Positions 63,860 to 64,000 of a stretch of 64,000 bases of DNA are shown in pieces. This DNA is from Flavobacterium resistens (GTDB lineage: Bacteria; Bacteroidota; Bacteroidia; Flavobacteriales; Flavobacteriaceae): assembly GCF_900182645.1 (NCBI RefSeq), contig NZ_FXTA01000003.1, positions 620,001-684,000 of the forward strand. Direction: 5' to 3'. Position 1 is the stretch's first letter. Each line of letters begins with the position of its first letter. The translations under genes were made by a program, and so were the position numbers. A model generated the notes under the pieces. The model had not been told where the DNA came from, ran no database searches, and saw nothing but the letters and a program-made list of their open reading frames with translations.

Positions 63860-64000
63860 TTAATTCTTCAAAGCTTTTTTAAGTCCTTTTAATGGATTAA
63901 AACTACTTTTTGTTGGCGTTAGATATGCACCTTCTCCATATTCATTCCAAGCATAAATAAATCCTATTTTCTCTTTCATTGTACTATTTGAATTTACTTG
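63860..64000 (-). CDS. WbsX-like glycan-biosynthesis protein, C-terminal end (cut by window edge)
   Basis: 46 residues are visible to the stop at 63860-63862; the frame is open to the edge, so the gene starts outside. The text FIYAWNEYGEGAYLTP and the end GLKKALKN are the C-terminus of WbsX/GH99-like proteins found in O-antigen and capsule loci. It stands 26 bases before the GT4 gene on the same strand and continues the operon. Confidence 0.8.
   Translation of the reverse strand, partial: QVNSNSTMKEKIGFIYAWNEYGEGAYLTPTKSSFNPLKGLKKALKN

Overview
The window looks like chromosomal DNA of a Flavobacterium-type member of the Bacteroidota. Signs seen directly: strongly AT-rich DNA, start codons without Shine-Dalgarno leaders, repeated -7 boxes of the Bacteroidota form TAnnTTTG, two huge secreted proteins ending in a type IX secretion (T9SS type B, gliding-motility-like) sorting domain, a DUF4295 gene beside rpmB-rpmG, bshC, and many short intergenic repeats of the kind scattered in flavobacterial genomes. 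The species cannot be named from sequence alone. No rRNA, tRNA, CRISPR array, transposase or prophage was recognised.

Bases 1-17400 are a beta-mannan (probably acetylated galactomannan/glucomannan) utilisation locus. The plus-strand arm holds the 3' end of a GH26 gene, a GPH-type sugar symporter, a GH130 mannosylglucose phosphorylase, a cellobiose 2-epimerase-like AGE enzyme, a secreted carbohydrate-binding protein, a GH26 lipoprotein, a GH5 mannanase, a GH28-like enzyme and a GH97 enzyme of the retaining (alpha-galactosidase) type. It converges on a minus-strand arm: a CE2-like acetylesterase, a sialate-O-acetylesterase-like protein, a GH3 glycosidase and an aldo/keto reductase. Together they would deacetylate, degalactosylate and cut mannan outside the cytoplasm, import mannobiose, epimerise it to mannosylglucose and phosphorolyse that to mannose-1-phosphate and glucose. 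No SusC/SusD pair lies in the window.

Bases 17500-25998 hold cell-envelope genes (NlpC/P60 peptidase, L,D-transpeptidase, DUF1573 protein), a histidine kinase/response regulator pair, a metallo-beta-lactamase-fold hydrolase, a GIY-YIG gene broken by an in-frame amber codon, and a radical SAM protein whose coding sequence contains a copy of a short genomic repeat.

Bases 26115-33512 encode two tandem, partly near-identical T9SS substrates with 7 and 5 Ig-like repeats. Bases 33586-37288 hold an SdpR/SdpI-type autorepressor-membrane protein pair with a downstream hydrolase, and an MHS-type transporter.

Bases 37562-53860 are mostly housekeeping: bshC, an HGSNAT-like membrane acyltransferase, ndk, a DUF721 gene, a serine hydrolase, ftsY with a 59-aa membrane protein after it, DUF4295-rpmG-rpmB, cinA, an FAH-family enzyme with an Hpt protein, a DnaQ-like exonuclease, a 2-oxoacid dehydrogenase E2, a GT2 glycosyltransferase, an outer-membrane barrel and small secreted proteins.

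Bases 53945-64000 contain a second HGSNAT-like protein and the start of an exopolysaccharide/capsule locus: a YwqE/CpsB-type phosphatase, Wzc, Wza, a polyprenyl-phosphate glycosylphosphotransferase, two GT4 glycosyltransferases flanking a 2OG-Fe(II) oxygenase-like protein, and the 3' end of a WbsX-like gene at the edge.

The most unusual layer is the repeats: at least six families of short, often 7-8-nt-periodic or hairpin-forming elements. One copy lies inside a gene in frame, one abuts a stop codon, and a third element sits beside a decayed gene.
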